NCBI GenBank assembly: GCA_018263405.1
Contig: JAANXG010000058.1
Location: forward strand, 1 to 15,208
Reading direction: 5' to 3'
Source: Gammaproteobacteria bacterium
GTDB taxonomy: Bacteria; Pseudomonadota; Gammaproteobacteria; Arenicellales; JAANXG01
DNA length: 15,208 bases
Shown here one piece after another: positions 14,064-15,208 of the stretch. The position numbers and the translations under genes were made by a program. The notes under the pieces were generated by a model. It saw only the letters and a list, made by a program, of their open reading frames with translations. It ran no database searches and was not told the DNA's origin. Each line of letters starts with the position of its first letter. Position 1 is the first letter of the stretch.

Positions 14064-15035
14064 ATGCTGAACGATTCCCTGATCTTGTCCTTTATATATG
14101 TCATTGTCGGCCTCGTCGGCTTGGCCTGGGGCGCCGACCGATTCGTAGCGGGTTCCGCGTCCCTGGCTCGATCGCTGGGCGTCTCCGTACTGTTGGTCGG
14201 AATAGTAATCGTAGGCTTTGGGACTTCGGCCCCTGAGTTGCTCGTCTCCGGCAACGCGGCCTACCAGGGCAACCCCGGCCTGGCCATCGGTAATGCACTG
14301 GGTTCCAACGTAGCCAATGTGGCACTGGTGCTCGGCGTAGCCGCACTGGCAGCACCGCTTGCCATTCACTCGCGCATTTTATGGCGGGAAATTCCGCTCA
14401 CGCTTGTATCGATGCTTATCGTAGGCGTGGTCTTATACGATCTAAGGCTTGGCCGGGTTGAGGCCATTCTGCTGCTTTGCTTACTCGCCTTGTTTCTATC
14501 GGCCATGGTGATGCAGGGCCGAAAAGAACGCTGGGACACTTTCAGCATGGAGCTCGAACACGCCATTCCAGCCGCCCAAACCACTGGCCGATCGATAGCG
14601 TGGACACTCATCGGACTCGTCGTGTTGCTTTTCAGCGCGCGCGTACTGGTGGGTGGCGCCGTCGACATCGCGCAGGCGTTTAAAGTGAGCGAATTGGTTA
14701 TCGGGTTAACCATCGTCGCTGTTGGCACAAGTCTGCCGGAAGTGGCTGCCGCATTGGCGAGTGCCCGGAAAAACGAACCAGACATCGCGATCGGCAACGT
14801 GTTGGGCTCAAACATTTTTAATATGTTCGGGGTAATAGGCGTCACCGGGACAATCCACCCATCCATGGTGGAAGCCGATGCCGTTCTTCGTGATTGGCCG
14901 GTCATGGTCGGCGTGTTTCTGGTGTTTATTCTGCTTGCTTGGATTTCCAAAAGAATCACCCGCTGGCATGGCGCGCTGTTCCTGCTGGGCTACGCCGTCT
15001 ATCTGGCATTTCTGGGCATGAGCGTACAAACTTAG
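14064..15035 (+). CDS. yrbG: YrbG-type CaCA-family Na+(cation)/Ca2+ antiporter
   Basis: This 323-residue inner-membrane antiporter has about ten hydrophobic segments and the two inverted alpha repeats of the Ca2+:cation antiporter superfamily. The first is GFGTSAPELLVSG (51-63, with E58) followed by AIGNALGSNVANV (74-86). The second is AVGTSLPEVAAA (219-230, with E225) followed by AIGNVLGSNIFNM (242-254). The two glutamates are the family's ion-binding residues. Length matches E. coli YrbG (325). The start is ATG at 14064, with only a weak GGGA upstream. In E. coli yrbG is also divergent from mlaF and is followed by kdsD; here the window ends in a repeat 77 bp after the stop, so the next gene is not visible. 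Confidence 0.95.
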   Translation: MLNDSLILSFIYVIVGLVGLAWGADRFVAGSASLARSLGVSVLLVGIVIVGFGTSAPELLVSGNAAYQGNPGLAIGNALGSNVANVALVLGVAALAAPLAIHSRILWREIPLTLVSMLIVGVVLYDLRLGRVEAILLLCLLALFLSAMVMQGRKERWDTFSMELEHAIPAAQTTGRSIAWTLIGLVVLLFSARVLVGGAVDIAQAFKVSELVIGLTIVAVGTSLPEVAAALASARKNEPDIAIGNVLGSNIFNMFGVIGVTGTIHPSMVEADAVLRDWPVMVGVFLVFILLAWISKRITRWHGALFLLGYAVYLAFLGMSVQT

Positions 15036-15060
15036 GGCTCGGGCAAAAATAACTTCACAG

Positions 15061-15076
15061 AATTCGCGCCCGAATT
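15061..15076. other. Small hairpin downstream of yrbG
   Basis: AATTCG (15061-15066) and CGAATT (15071-15076) form a perfect 6-bp stem with loop CGCC, 26 nt after the yrbG stop. The stem is A-T rich and is followed by TGGGTTGG rather than a T-run, so it is a poor terminator candidate. Confidence 0.3.
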
Positions 15077-15111
15077 TGGGTTGGATTTGGACGATCCGAT
15101 GGAGCAAAACC

Positions 15112-15208
15112 GTAATTTCTCAAAAAGTCCGTGCAATGTCGGCGATCATGTGGGGGTAGGGTTGTCTTTCAGGGACGCTGTAAGAAGTGGCATAGGGAAG
15201 TGCCGTTT
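15112..15208. repeat. Right copy of the 97-bp inverted repeat bounding the window
   Basis: This is the exact reverse complement of 31-127 and runs to the last base of the window, so its true extent is unknown. It begins 77 bp after the yrbG stop codon. The break in identity at 15111/15112 corresponds to the break at 127/128 on the left and marks a sharp repeat boundary. Confidence 0.85.

Noticed and set aside
1..15208. CRISPR arrays, tRNA or rRNA genes, toxin-antitoxin, defence or biosynthetic systems
   Set aside because: Nothing fits: coding density is high with housekeeping genes, the longest non-coding stretches are the window ends (about 230 and 170 bp), and no periodic spacer-repeat pattern, cloverleaf or defence gene was seen.

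Overview
The window is a housekeeping segment of a Gram-negative proteobacterial chromosome with moderately high GC. It looks most like a non-enteric gammaproteobacterium, perhaps of a Chromatiales/Ectothiorhodospiraceae-like lineage; that placement is an inference from gene content and order, not from any search. The Mla phospholipid-transport genes show a diderm cell. A yrbG-type exchanger gene divergent from mlaF, and a run mla - ibaG - murA - hisG, resemble gammaproteobacterial order as I recall it. A complete his cluster and a YadGH-type exporter in the same run also recall betaproteobacterial layouts.

Layout: 19 of the 20 supported genes lie on the minus strand and read right to left. 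From 13.9 kb down to 10.9 kb is mlaFEDCB, the inner-membrane and periplasmic part of the Mla system. Next comes a two-gene ABC-2 exporter (yadG-like ATPase, yadH-like permease; 10.9-9.2 kb). A 107-bp palindromic repeat element fills the gap from the permease stop codon to just before the ibaG ribosome-binding site. Then follow ibaG (BolA family), a CGFS monothiol glutaredoxin (grxD), murA, and the full histidine branch hisG-D-C-B-H-A-F-I-E (7.0-0.23 kb). The only plus-strand gene is yrbG, a CaCA-family cation/Ca2+ antiporter (14.06-15.04 kb), divergent from mlaF across a 160-bp intergenic region that carries a 14-bp perfect palindrome.

How the genes work together: the nine his genes encode the pathway from PRPP and ATP to histidine except histidinol-phosphate phosphatase, which must be encoded elsewhere because hisB is the dehydratase-only form. 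HisG is the short form, which in known cases needs HisZ; no hisZ lies here. MurA makes the first committed peptidoglycan precursor, and Mla maintains outer-membrane lipid asymmetry, so mla and murA form an envelope block. GrxD and IbaG belong to families known to form [2Fe-2S]-bridged complexes with each other.

Both window ends carry the same 97-bp sequence in inverted orientation (31-127 and 15112-15208, identical by eye). The window is therefore probably a contig that ends in a dispersed repeat. A second REP-like repeat (about 170-197) lies downstream of hisE. I saw no tRNA, rRNA, CRISPR array, prophage or complete insertion sequence. I found no convincing undescribed system; the parts most worth a second look are the repeats and the intergenic structures.
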